DNA of 48,963 bases from Myxococcales bacterium. Lineage in GTDB: Bacteria; Myxococcota_A; UBA9160; SZUA-336. The stretch is taken from contig JABSQV010000084.1 in the NCBI GenBank assembly GCA_013215565.1, positions 1 to 48,963 of the forward strand, in the 5' to 3' direction. Below are positions 1-7,978 of the stretch, in pieces (position 1 is the first letter of the stretch; the number at the start of each line of letters is the position of its first letter). A program made the position numbers and the translations under genes. The notes beneath the pieces are model-generated. The model searched no databases, was not told where the DNA came from, and saw only the letters and a program-made list of their open reading frames with translations.

Positions 1-13
1 CTACCAGGTCGGG

Positions 14-886
14 GTGGGTCCGCTGGGCCACATCCACGAGGAGCGCCGGCGCCTGGCGGGGCTGCGCTGGAAGCACTTCGATGCGCAACCCCTGGGTGCC
101 ACGATCGGGGGCGAAATCTCCGGCTGCCGAATCTCGGACGAGCTTCCCGACGCGGTGATCTCCGAACTTCGCGAGGCGCTCCTCGACTACAAGGTACTGT
201 TCTTTCGCGAACAGCCGATGAGCGCGGCCGAGCATCTCGGGTTCGCACGCCGCTTCGGCGAGTTGGAGATCCACCCCTTCATCCCGCCGAATCCGGAACA
301 CCCCGAGTTGGTGCACTTCGAGAAGTCGGCCGATGTCGGGGGCTACGAGAACGGCTGGCACTCCGACGTCTCCTGGCGCGAGTGCCCGTCGATGGGCGCG
401 ATCCTGCGCGCGATCGAGGTACCCCCGACCGGAGGGGACACGCTCTTCTGCGATATGAGCGCCGCGTACGAGGGACTCGACGAGGAGACGAAATTAGAGA
501 TCGAGGGACTCGTCGCCGTCCACGACTACACGCGTTCGTTCGGTCACCAGGTCTCGGACGAGAACAAGCACGAGATGCGCGAGCGCTTCCCGGCGATCGA
601 GCACCCGGTCGTGCGCACGCATCCCGAGACCGGCCGGAAGCTCCTTTACGTGAACCGCTTCTTCGTCGATCACATCGTGGGCCTCGAGCCCGAGGCGTCT
701 GTAGCGATGATCGACCTGCTCAGCAAGCAGGCGGAATTGCCCGAGTACCAGTGCCGCTTTCGCTGGGAGCCGTGCTCCGTCGCGTTCTGGGACAACCGCG
801 CGGTCCAGCACTACGCGGCCAGCGACTACTGGCCCGAGGTCCGGATCATGGAGCGTGCCTCGATCGTGGGTGATCGTCCACGCTAA
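14..886 (+). CDS. TauD/TfdA-family Fe(II)/2-oxoglutarate dioxygenase (5' end uncertain)
   Basis: This is a non-haem iron oxygenase that couples 2-oxoglutarate decarboxylation to hydroxylation of a small organic substrate; the substrate cannot be read from the sequence. The facial triad is visible: H116 and D118 in WHSDVS, and distal H266 in WDNRAVQHYA, with the 2-oxoglutarate-binding Arg as R281 in RIMERAS. The spacing matches E. coli TauD (H99/D101, H255, R270). The TauD-like fold begins near residue 20 (DAQPLGATIGGEISG). The GTG at 14 is the first start in the window, but the frame stays open to the left edge, so the true start may lie outside. The convergent stop of the next gene is only 21 bp away. 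Confidence 0.85.
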   Translation: MGPLGHIHEERRRLAGLRWKHFDAQPLGATIGGEISGCRISDELPDAVISELREALLDYKVLFFREQPMSAAEHLGFARRFGELEIHPFIPPNPEHPELVHFEKSADVGGYENGWHSDVSWRECPSMGAILRAIEVPPTGGDTLFCDMSAAYEGLDEETKLEIEGLVAVHDYTRSFGHQVSDENKHEMRERFPAIEHPVVRTHPETGRKLLYVNRFFVDHIVGLEPEASVAMIDLLSKQAELPEYQCRFRWEPCSVAFWDNRAVQHYAASDYWPEVRIMERASIVGDRPR

Positions 887-900
887 ACCGCGGCCCGGTT
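886..900. terminator. Short hairpin between convergent genes (weak)
   Basis: A 5-bp stem AACCG/CGGTT with loop CGGCC lies between the dioxygenase stop (884-886) and the luciferase-like gene stop (908-910). There is no U tract. It is the only candidate terminator in this 21-bp gap. Confidence 0.3.
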
Positions 901-907
901 CGACGCC

Positions 908-2017
908 TTAGCGCGCTTCGAACTCCGGGAGCACGTACTTCCCCATGAGTTCGATCGTCTGCATGGCCTTCTCGTGCGGGATCTTGTACGGGTTGATCAA
1001 GCACAGGAGCAGGTCGACCCCGGCCTTCTCGTACTCCTTCGCGGTCTCGACCACCTGATCGGGCGTGCCCGACAGCACCGCCTTCGCACCCGTCAGGTAG
1101 TTGAAGTCGAGCAGATTCATGGCATTCGACTCGACCGCCTGCTGGACCGGCTCCAAGTAATCGTAGGTTCCGAGTTCCTGCTTCATCTCCTTGAGCCAGG
1201 TCGCGACCGTGCCGATCAGGCCGACCGAGGTCTTTACATACCAGAGGAAGGACTCCTCGGAGATGGCACGGCTCTCCTCCGCGGTGGGTGCGCAGTTCAC
1301 CATGGTGAAGGCCGCGGCCTGGTTGTTCACGAACTTCCCGAGCGGTTTTATGCAACCAGAGATCGCCTTGCGGTAGATGTCGATGCGTCGCGCCACGTCT
1401 TCGGGTGGTGCCGCGACCGCAAAGGAGCAGAGTCCGAGTCCGAGTTCACCCATCATCTGGTGGCCGCCTTCGCTCGCGGTGGCTGCGAAGATCGGGGGAT
1501 GAGGCTCCTGGATCGGCTTGGGCTGGACACGCCGCCGCGGCAGCGACCAGTGCTTGCCCTCGAACTCGGAGTACTCGTTGGTCCAGCAGTCGACGATGTG
1601 CTCGATGGCCTCGCGCCACATCTCGCGAGTATCGTTCGGGTGAATCCCGAACCCTTCGAGTTCGAGCCGGGTCGAAGAGCGGCCGGTTCCGAAGTCCACG
1701 CGCCCGTTCGAGATCAGGTCGAGGACCGCGGCTGACTCAGCCGAGCGGACCGGATGGTTGTAGGGCTTGGGCGCGAGCCGAACTCCGTAGCCAAGCCGTA
1801 TGTTCTGGGTACGCGAAGCGACCGCCCCATACAGCACCTCGGGGTTCGAGCAGTGCGAGAACTCCTCCAGGAAGTGATGCTCGACGGTCCAGAAGGCGTG
1901 GAAGCCGAGTTCGTCGCCCCGGATCGCCTGCTCGAGCGTGTTCTGATATGCGCGGAGTTCGCTCTCCCTGGACCAGGGACGCGCGACCGGGATTTCGTAG
2001 AAAAGTGCGAATTTCAC
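908..2017 (-). CDS. LLM-class (luciferase-like) flavin-dependent monooxygenase
   Basis: A 369-residue TIM-barrel flavin monooxygenase close to bacterial luciferase alpha. The hallmark TVEHHF follows the first strands, and NIRLGYGVRLAPKPYNHPVRSAESAAVLDLISNGRVDFGTGRS is the typical NVG...HPVR...LD..S.GR...G.GRG block (quoted in full only by its family pattern). Such enzymes use reduced FMN and O2 and need a separate flavin reductase. The start is GTG at 2017 (KFALFYE follows) with AGGAG 7-8 nt upstream. The frame stays open far upstream through the antisense of the amidohydrolase, but that part is not protein-like. It follows the SDR by 29 bp, so both probably form one transcript. Substrate unknown. 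Confidence 0.85.
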   Translation of the reverse strand: MKFALFYEIPVARPWSRESELRAYQNTLEQAIRGDELGFHAFWTVEHHFLEEFSHCSNPEVLYGAVASRTQNIRLGYGVRLAPKPYNHPVRSAESAAVLDLISNGRVDFGTGRSSTRLELEGFGIHPNDTREMWREAIEHIVDCWTNEYSEFEGKHWSLPRRRVQPKPIQEPHPPIFAATASEGGHQMMGELGLGLCSFAVAAPPEDVARRIDIYRKAISGCIKPLGKFVNNQAAAFTMVNCAPTAEESRAISEESFLWYVKTSVGLIGTVATWLKEMKQELGTYDYLEPVQQAVESNAMNLLDFNYLTGAKAVLSGTPDQVVETAKEYEKAGVDLLLCLINPYKIPHEKAMQTIELMGKYVLPEFEAR

Positions 2018-2046
2018 GGGTGCTCCTCGCGCGCCGGGCTGAGGCG

Positions 2047-2811
2047 TCAGAGCTGGTCGGGGTTCAGGGCCGCGTCGATCCCGGCATCTGCAAACAGTAC
2101 CGAGCCGTGGATGTAGGCCGCCTCGGGGCTCAGTAAGAAGTGGATGATCCCGGCGATTTCTTCGGGTGCGGCGTGGCGCCCGAGCGGATTCGGAAGGCGC
2201 TCGAGACCCGCCGCGAGCGCCGGGACGGCGCGGGCCTGCTCGAGCAGCGGCGTATCGGTGGGGCCCGGCGCGATGGCATTCAGGCGTACGCCCGCGCGTC
2301 CCCAATCCATTGCGCGGTGGCGGATCGCCTTGGCGAGCGCCAGCTTCCCGCCCGCGTACGCCAGAAAGCCATTTTGCTCCGCCTCGATCAGCTTGCGGGC
2401 GCCGGCCTCGTCGCCTTCGAGCAGGGTCGCAACGAAGGGGTGGTCGTCGAAGGGAACGATTCGCACGGAATTCGAAGACAGCACGACAGCGGCTGCGCCC
2501 GGGCGGCCGGTCATGCTCGACAGCAGGCCGTCGAGCAGTTCCACCGCCCCGAAGTAGTTGATCGACGGGATCGTTTCGAGCGGAGCCGTCTGGCCCACTC
2601 CCGCACACAGCACGAGCCGATCGATCTGGCCCTGGCACTGCTCGAGAGCGTGGGCGATCGCCTTTTCGCGTCCCTCCGGATGAGAGAGGTTGGCCTCGAC
2701 TTCGGCGTCCCGGAGATCGATGCCGACGACTCGATCCCCGGCTGCCTCGCATCGACGCCGGGTGGCGGCCCCGATACCGGAGGCGGAGCCGCTGATCACG
2801 CAGACTGCCAT
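2047..2811 (-). CDS. Short-chain dehydrogenase, 3-alpha-hydroxysteroid dehydrogenase/carbonyl reductase-like
   Basis: A 254-residue classical SDR. The N-terminal SGSASGIGAA is the NAD(P)-binding TGxxxGIG motif, VVLSSNSV carries the catalytic Ser, YAGGK is the YxxxK catalytic pair, and the C-terminus FADAGIDAAL matches the IDGGIDA type. The whole-length pattern, especially GIDLRDAEV near residue 30, SINYFGAVELLDG in the middle and AIAPGPTDTPLL later, follows the Comamonas 3-alpha-HSD/carbonyl reductase family rather than FabG. An oxidoreduction of a steroid-like or bulky ketone/alcohol is therefore likely, but the substrate is inference. AAGGAAG sits 6 nt before the ATG. It leads the two-gene unit with the luciferase-like monooxygenase. 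Confidence 0.82.
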   Translation of the reverse strand: MAVCVISGSASGIGAATRRRCEAAGDRVVGIDLRDAEVEANLSHPEGREKAIAHALEQCQGQIDRLVLCAGVGQTAPLETIPSINYFGAVELLDGLLSSMTGRPGAAAVVLSSNSVRIVPFDDHPFVATLLEGDEAGARKLIEAEQNGFLAYAGGKLALAKAIRHRAMDWGRAGVRLNAIAPGPTDTPLLEQARAVPALAAGLERLPNPLGRHAAPEEIAGIIHFLLSPEAAYIHGSVLFADAGIDAALNPDQL

Positions 2812-2994
2812 GCTGGCTTCCTTCGAGGTGGGTGCCGGACTCGTCGGGTCTTTCTCTGGCGGTCAGGGCCGCGCGGCTCCGAAGCCGATCTCCCGGCCAC
2901 TCTACCCGCTCGCGCGCCGCCGAGCCAAGCGCCCGGTGCTGCACGAGCGTGCCGGCGCCGACGTCGTAGGACTCCCCTCGGCTCTCGAAGCTCC

Positions 2995-3000
2995 TATAAT
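2995..3000 (+). promoter_or_regulatory. Consensus -10 box TATAAT upstream of the amidohydrolase
   Basis: A perfect TATAAT lies 46 bp before the ATG at 3047 in the 235-bp divergent gap. No convincing -35 is seen at 16-18 bp spacing. It would give a leader of about 40 nt that contains the GGAGGG ribosome site. Confidence 0.5.
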
Positions 3001-3046
3001 CGCGTCCCGGGGGCTTCTTCAACCAGCCGACGATCGCGGAGGGCCG

Positions 3047-4777
3047 ATGTACGACGTCGTGATTCGCAACGGAACCATTGTGGACGGGAACGGCACGCCG
3101 CCGTTTCGAGGTGACGTAGCCGTCCGCGAGGGCAAGATCGCGGCGGTCGGTTCGATCGGCGAATCCGCGGCCTCCACGACGATCGACGCGCGGGGCCAGC
3201 TCGTCACGCCGGGCTGGGTCGACGTCCACACGCATTACGATGGCCAGGCCACCTGGGATCCGCTGTTGACCCCCTCGTGTTGGCACGGCGTGACGACGGT
3301 GGTGATGGGGAACTGCGGTGTCGGCTTCGCGCCGGTCCGGCCAGAACGGCGCCACTGGCTCGTGGGGCTGATGGAGGGCGTGGAAGACATCCCGGGAACG
3401 GCGCTCAACGAAGGCATCCGCTGGGATTGGGAGACCTTTCCCGAGTATCTCGACGCGCTCGAGCAGATGCCGCGCTGCCTGGACGTCGGCACGCAGATTC
3501 CGCACGGCGCGGTGCGTTCCTACGTGATGGGTGACCGCGGCGCGAAGAACGAGCCGGCCAACGCCGAGGACATCTTGGAAATGGCCCGGATCGTGGGCGA
3601 GGCGATCCAGGCCGGGGCGCTCGGCTTCTCGTCGTCTCGGACGCTCGTCCATCGAGCCATCGATGGCGAGCCCGTGCCCGGCACCTTCGCGGCAGAGGAC
3701 GAACTCTTCGGCATCGGCGACGCGCTCGGAGCTCTCGATGCCGGGGTGTTCGAGTTGGCCCCCGCCGGTGTCATGGGAGAGGATCTCGCAGCACCCGAGA
3801 AGGAAGTCGCCTGGATGCGGAAGCTCTCGTCCCGCATCGGCCGTCCGGTGAGTTTCGCGTTGTTGCAGATCGACTCGCAGCCCGATCAGTGGCGCAAGAT
3901 CCTGACGCTCTGCGACGAAGCCGTCGCGGAGGGTGCGCGTCTCAGGCCGCAGGTCGGCTCCCGTCCGACGATGCTTCTGGTGGGACTCCAGACTTTTTCG
4001 CCCTTCGATGGGAGGCCGAGCTTCGCCGCGTTCGCCGGGTTGTCGCTCGAAGCGCGCGTGCGCGAGCTTCGGAAGCCCGAGACCAAGGCGCGGGTGCTCG
4101 CGGAGCAGCCAGAAAACCCGGATCCCCTGCTCAGTCTGGTGTTTCGGGGGATGGACAAGATCTTTGTCCTCGGCGAGACGCCCGACTACGAGCCGGAGGC
4201 CGAGTGCAGCATCGAATCCATCGCCCGAAAGAGCGGACGCGACCCCTACGACGTGCTCTACGATGCGATGCTCGAGCTCGACGGCAAGGCGCTGCTGATG
4301 GTGGCCCTGGTGGGTTACTCCGAGGGCAACCTCGAGGCGATCCGTCAGATGCTCGAGTCCCCGCATTCGGCGTTTGGGCTCGGAGACGGCGGTGCCCACT
4401 GCCGCGCGATCTGCGATGCCAGCATGACCACCTTCCTGCTCACGCACTGGGCCCGTGATCGTTCGCGCGGGCCCAGGCTGCCTCTGGAATACGCGGTGCG
4501 GAAGATGACGAGAGATACCGCGGAACTGTACGGACTCGGGGATCGCGGGCGCATCGAGGTCGGCTACAAGGCCGACCTGAACGTGATTGACTTCGACCGG
4601 CTCAGGCTCGAGCTTCCCGAAATGGTGCACGACCTTCCCGGGAATGCGAGCCGGCTGATTCAGAAGGCCCAGGGCTACACGGCGACGCTCGTATCCGGGC
4701 AGGTGACCTTCCGCAACGGAGAGGAGACGGGCGCCCGGCCGGGCCGGGTCCTGCGCGGGCCGCAGACCGTCGGTTAA
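3047..4777 (+). CDS. Amidohydrolase of the N-acyl-D-amino-acid deacylase (D-aminoacylase) type
   Basis: A 576-residue metal-dependent hydrolase. It opens with [15 protein letters not shown] and then [15 protein letters not shown], the metal-binding HxH strand typical of COG3653 D-aminoacylases. [19 protein letters not shown] supplies the Cys ligand region, and GDGGAHC near residue 440 holds the conserved active-site Asp. The last 100 residues ([17 protein letters not shown]) form the small beta-sandwich subdomain. The ATG at 3047 is preceded by GCGGAGGG; an in-frame extension to 2690 is discarded because it is low-complexity and runs against the divergent SDR. Members of this group in catabolic clusters hydrolyse varied amide or cyclic substrates, so D-amino-acid specificity is not established. 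A 6-bp GCGCGC hairpin (4815-4829) separates it from the Rieske gene 65 bp downstream. Confidence 0.85.
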   Translation: MYDVVIRNGTIVDGNGTPPFRGDVAVREGKIAAVGSIGESAASTTIDARGQLVTPGWVDVHTHYDGQATWDPLLTPSCWHGVTTVVMGNCGVGFAPVRPERRHWLVGLMEGVEDIPGTALNEGIRWDWETFPEYLDALEQMPRCLDVGTQIPHGAVRSYVMGDRGAKNEPANAEDILEMARIVGEAIQAGALGFSSSRTLVHRAIDGEPVPGTFAAEDELFGIGDALGALDAGVFELAPAGVMGEDLAAPEKEVAWMRKLSSRIGRPVSFALLQIDSQPDQWRKILTLCDEAVAEGARLRPQVGSRPTMLLVGLQTFSPFDGRPSFAAFAGLSLEARVRELRKPETKARVLAEQPENPDPLLSLVFRGMDKIFVLGETPDYEPEAECSIESIARKSGRDPYDVLYDAMLELDGKALLMVALVGYSEGNLEAIRQMLESPHSAFGLGDGGAHCRAICDASMTTFLLTHWARDRSRGPRLPLEYAVRKMTRDTAELYGLGDRGRIEVGYKADLNVIDFDRLRLELPEMVHDLPGNASRLIQKAQGYTATLVSGQVTFRNGEETGARPGRVLRGPQTVG

Positions 4778-4842
4778 TCCGCCGGCGTCGTCCACGGGAC
4801 GGCCGGCAGGGGGTGCGCGCATAGCGCGCCGGGAGCACCGAG

Positions 4843-6156
4843 ATGGTTTCAGGCGAGTCGGCAGGCGGGCGGGTACGCACACCGCTGGAACGGGCGCCGG
4901 TCCCCGAGCTCGGGACGGAACTCATCCCCAAGGAGCGCTACCTGTCCCGGGACTACGCGGAAGAGGAACATCGTCGGCTCTGGAGCCGCGTTTGGCACCT
5001 CGCGGGCTTCGAGCGGGACATCCTCGAGTCCGGTGACTACCTGACCTACGAGATCGGGCGCGAGTCGATCCTGGTGGTACGGCAGGCTTCGGGCGGCGTC
5101 GCGGCCTTCCACAACGTCTGCCAGCACCGGGGAACCCGCCTGGTCGAGCCCGGCAGGGGCTCCGCGCGTTCCTTCACGTGCCAGTTTCACGCCTGGCGCT
5201 ACGGGATCGATGGTGCGCTCGAGCGCGCGCTCGACCCGGAGACGTTTTCTCAGGGCTGCCCGGCCGAATCCCTCGGGCTCACGCCGGTTCTCGCGGATTG
5301 CTGGGGCGGCTTCGTCTGGGTGAACCTGGACCCCGCAGCCGACCCTCTGCGGCGCTACCTCGACGTGATTCCCGAACACCTCGATCCCTATCACTTTGAA
5401 GAGATGTCGATCCTCAACGAGTACACGATCGAGATCGAGTGCAACTGGAAGACCTCGATGGATGCCTTCCACGAGGCCTATCACATCCTGGGAACCCACC
5501 CCGACACGCTGGACGTGAACGACGACGTGAACGTCCCGATCGACTGCTACCGGCGCCATTCGCGCATGCTGCTCAAGCTCGGTGTGGCGAGCCCGCGGCA
5601 CGCGGAATACGGGAAGGTCAGCAAGCGGATCCGGGAGCACTTCCTGGCCACGGCCGGAATCGATCCCGAAAGCTTCGAGGGCGAAGCCTCCGAGGTCCGG
5701 CCCGCGATTGCTCGCGCGGTCCGCGAGATCCAGGGTCCTGCGCTCGGGGCGGATTTTTCGGAACTCGACGATGCGCAGCTGGTCGACGACTTCCACTACA
5801 GCGTGTTTCCGAACCTGACCTTCAACATCTTCGGCCGCAGCGCCTGGCTCTTCCGCCACCGTCCCCACCCGACGGATCCCGACCGCATGTACTTCGACTT
5901 CTTCAACCTGCTGCGGGCGCCGAAGGCCCGGATCGCGCGCCCCGAGCGCGAGTTCCACGTCGCAACGGACGAACTCTTGCTCGAGCCCGTGGGAGGCGGG
6001 GGAGAACTGCTGGCCCAGGACACCTACAACCTACCCCGGATCCAGCGGGGCATGCATTCGGCGGGCTTCCGGGGTCTGCACCTCGGGAACCAGGAGATCC
6101 GGATCCGACACTTCCACGCCACGCTGAACGAGTACATTCCGCCCGAGCGAACTTGA
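4843..6156 (+). CDS. Rieske non-haem iron oxygenase, alpha subunit
   Basis: A 437-residue aromatic-ring-hydroxylating-type oxygenase. The Rieske [2Fe-2S] ligands are C93-x-H95 and C113-x2-H116 (NVCQHRG and TCQFHAW). The catalytic domain has EAYHILGTH, giving iron ligands H214 and H219 with E211 where naphthalene dioxygenase has the bridging Asp; Glu is known there in CntA-like oxygenases. It needs an external electron donor; none is adjacent. GGAG about 10 nt upstream supports the ATG at 4843. It follows the amidohydrolase in the same direction and may be co-transcribed. Hydroxylation or N/O-demethylation is the likely chemistry; the substrate is unknown. Confidence 0.88.
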   Translation: MVSGESAGGRVRTPLERAPVPELGTELIPKERYLSRDYAEEEHRRLWSRVWHLAGFERDILESGDYLTYEIGRESILVVRQASGGVAAFHNVCQHRGTRLVEPGRGSARSFTCQFHAWRYGIDGALERALDPETFSQGCPAESLGLTPVLADCWGGFVWVNLDPAADPLRRYLDVIPEHLDPYHFEEMSILNEYTIEIECNWKTSMDAFHEAYHILGTHPDTLDVNDDVNVPIDCYRRHSRMLLKLGVASPRHAEYGKVSKRIREHFLATAGIDPESFEGEASEVRPAIARAVREIQGPALGADFSELDDAQLVDDFHYSVFPNLTFNIFGRSAWLFRHRPHPTDPDRMYFDFFNLLRAPKARIARPEREFHVATDELLLEPVGGGGELLAQDTYNLPRIQRGMHSAGFRGLHLGNQEIRIRHFHATLNEYIPPERT

Positions 6157-6181
6157 CGCTCGCGCAGAGTTGACCTAGATC
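6153..6181 (+). promoter_or_regulatory. Sigma70-type promoter of the small membrane protein (probably leaderless)
   Basis: TTGACG (6153-6158), a 17-bp spacer, then TAGATC (6176-6181). The ATG follows after 6 nt, so the transcript would begin at the start codon. The -35 overlaps the stop codon of the upstream Rieske gene. No Shine-Dalgarno sequence is present. Confidence 0.6.
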
Positions 6182-6187
6182 CGAGCC

Positions 6188-6724
6188 ATGGATCCCTCGG
6201 ACCTCTCGCTCGGCATTCGCCTGGTCGCGGGCGCGGCAGTTCTGTTCCTGGGCCGCCGCCTGTTCTGGCTCTTTGTCGGCGTCGCGGGCTTCGTGCTGAC
6301 GGCCGAGGCGGTACCCCAGTTCTTTCCCGGCCAGCTCGAGTGGATCGTGCTCGCGCTCGCACTGGTGGTTGGCATCGCGGGGGCGGTGCTGGCGATCGTG
6401 CTCCAGCACCTGGCCATCGCGGTTGCGGGGTTTGCGGTCGGCGTGTATGCAGCGCTCTCGCTGCAGCCCGGGGTCGGGCTGCCCGAGGCCTGGTGGCTTC
6501 CCGTGGCCGGCGGCATCGCGGGTGCGCTGTTGGGTCTGCTGGTGCTCGACTGGGGCCTGATTCTGCTTTCGGCCCTGGTCGGTGCCGGAGCGGTTTCGGT
6601 CCCGCTGGAACTGCTTGCGCCCTGGGACATGTTGCTCTGGGCGGTACTGTTCGTGGCCGGCGTAGCCGTTCAGGCCTCGATGTTCCGGGGAGGCCGGCGG
6701 CGGTCGCTGCGCCCGAACGGCTGA
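6188..6724 (+). CDS. Small polytopic inner-membrane protein, DUF4203-like
   Basis: A 178-residue protein made of about six or seven hydrophobic helices (for example LVAGAAVLFLGRRLFWLFVGV and WIVLALALVVGIAGAVLAIVL) with a short basic C-tail GGRRRSLRPNG. The pattern of glycine-rich helices resembles the DUF4203/TMEM198-like family, whose bacterial function is not known to me. It has its own promoter and stands alone, facing the phosphodiesterase gene. No catalytic residues are evident. Alternative: a generic uncharacterised membrane protein outside that family. Confidence 0.6.
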   Translation: MDPSDLSLGIRLVAGAAVLFLGRRLFWLFVGVAGFVLTAEAVPQFFPGQLEWIVLALALVVGIAGAVLAIVLQHLAIAVAGFAVGVYAALSLQPGVGLPEAWWLPVAGGIAGALLGLLVLDWGLILLSALVGAGAVSVPLELLAPWDMLLWAVLFVAGVAVQASMFRGGRRRSLRPNG

Positions 6725-6754
6725 GGCCGGCGCCCGGGCTCGCTCCGGCCTCAG
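6721..6754. terminator. Bidirectional terminator hairpin
   Basis: A perfect 10-bp stem (CTGAGGCCGG at 6721-6730 and its complement at 6745-6754) with a 14-nt loop. It contains the stop codons of both convergent genes. No T-rich tail follows, so it may act as an RNA 3' stabiliser or a Rho-dependent end. Confidence 0.6.
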
Positions 6755-7977
6755 CGAAGCAGCGCGCGCGCGGCCTCGCCGTCGACCGGGTGCGCGACTT
6801 CGAGGCCGAGCAGTTCGAGTACGGTGGGATGGAGGTCGATCGCGCGCACGAACTCGACCTCGCGCCCGGGCTCGAAGGCGCTGCCGCGCGCGTAGAGGAT
6901 GCCCTCGACCGCGGCGCTTCGGGGATGATAGCCGTGCATCCCGGCGAGCCAGAACGAAGTCGGAAACGAGTCGGGCCCCACGTAGCGGAGCCAGCGAAAC
7001 ACCCAGGGCCACTTCTCGAGGTCTTCGATGAAGTAGGGCGGATGCGCGGACACAATCAGCTGTCCGACCCGCGGTCCCTCTCCCAGGTGCCAGTCGTCCG
7101 GCTGTGACTCGGGCCGCACCACCTCGAACTCGGTGTAGCCCGAGAGCTTCCTGAGCGCGTCGTCGATCGCGGGCTGTGTCGGGTTCTCGAAGTACAGAAA
7201 CGAGGTGCTCCCCGCGGAGACCGCGCGCGCCGCGATCTCGTGTCGGCGCAGGATGCGCGCGATGTTGATGATGGTGTCTGCCGGCACCATGCCGTGGTCG
7301 GTGGTCACCAGCAACTGGAACTCGTCGGCATCGGGCTGCTCGTCGATCGCGGCGAGTACGCGCGCCACAGCCGCGTCCGCCTTCGCGACCGCGCTGCGCA
7401 CCTCGTCGGACTCCACGCCCGTGTCGTGTCCCGCGTCGTCCGGCCCCGAGAAGTAGGCCAGCACCAGTTGCGGCCGCGTCTCTTGCGGTCGTGCGAGCAA
7501 TTCTGCGACCTGCTCGGCGCGCTCCAGATCATCGACGGCGCGCTGCGCGGGCCGCGATGGGTCCGAACCGCTGCGGCGTCCGTACCAGCCCAGGCTCGCG
7601 GTCCGGACGCCGTAGCGCTCGGCGGTCCGATCCAGGTGTTCACAGTCCTCGAGCCAGGCCTGGGCGCCGGATCCGTCGTAGAGGCCGCGGTCAGGATCCA
7701 GGAAGCGGTTGCTCACAATCCCGTGCCGTCCCGGCCAGCAACCCGTCGAAATCGTGACGCCGCTGCTGTGGGACATCGAGGGAAAGGCCGGCTGCATGCG
7801 GTGGCTGAAGCTGCCCTCCGCGCGCAGGCGCTCGAAGCTCGGTGCGGGGAAGCGTTCCAGGTAGTGGGGAGAGAACCCGTCGAAGAGCAGCACTACGACG
7901 GTCGGTTCCGCGTGCGCGCTCTGTACGAGTAGGGCCAACCAGAGGAGGGCGAAGCCGAGGGCGCGTCCCGATCCCAC
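6751..7977 (-). CDS. Exported alkaline-phosphatase-superfamily phosphodiesterase (NPP type)
   Basis: A 408-residue protein. A Sec signal peptide is clear at the N-terminus (FALLWLALLVQSAHA, cleavage before EP), so it acts in the periplasm or outside. The mature part has VVLLFDGFSP (first metal Asp), FPSMSHSSGVTISTG (nucleophile region, Ser where NPP enzymes usually have Thr), SGPDDAGHDTG, TTDHGM and MHGYHP, together the two-zinc ligand set of type I phosphodiesterase/nucleotide pyrophosphatase. The start is GTG at 7977, one base after the aldehyde dehydrogenase TGA, implying translational coupling. Upstream in-frame sequence is antisense to that gene and not protein-like. Substrate could be a nucleotide or a phosphodiester of lipid or sugar. 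Confidence 0.82.
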   Translation of the reverse strand: MGSGRALGFALLWLALLVQSAHAEPTVVVLLFDGFSPHYLERFPAPSFERLRAEGSFSHRMQPAFPSMSHSSGVTISTGCWPGRHGIVSNRFLDPDRGLYDGSGAQAWLEDCEHLDRTAERYGVRTASLGWYGRRSGSDPSRPAQRAVDDLERAEQVAELLARPQETRPQLVLAYFSGPDDAGHDTGVESDEVRSAVAKADAAVARVLAAIDEQPDADEFQLLVTTDHGMVPADTIINIARILRRHEIAARAVSAGSTSFLYFENPTQPAIDDALRKLSGYTEFEVVRPESQPDDWHLGEGPRVGQLIVSAHPPYFIEDLEKWPWVFRWLRYVGPDSFPTSFWLAGMHGYHPRSAAVEGILYARGSAFEPGREVEFVRAIDLHPTVLELLGLEVAHPVDGEAARALLR

Positions 7978-7978
7978 G

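Noticed and set aside
2018-4882. Very long minus-strand open frame upstream of the luciferase-like gene
   Set aside because: It runs antisense to the amidohydrolase and SDR; the sequence is Arg/Pro-rich without family motifs. High GC removes stop codons from such shadow frames.
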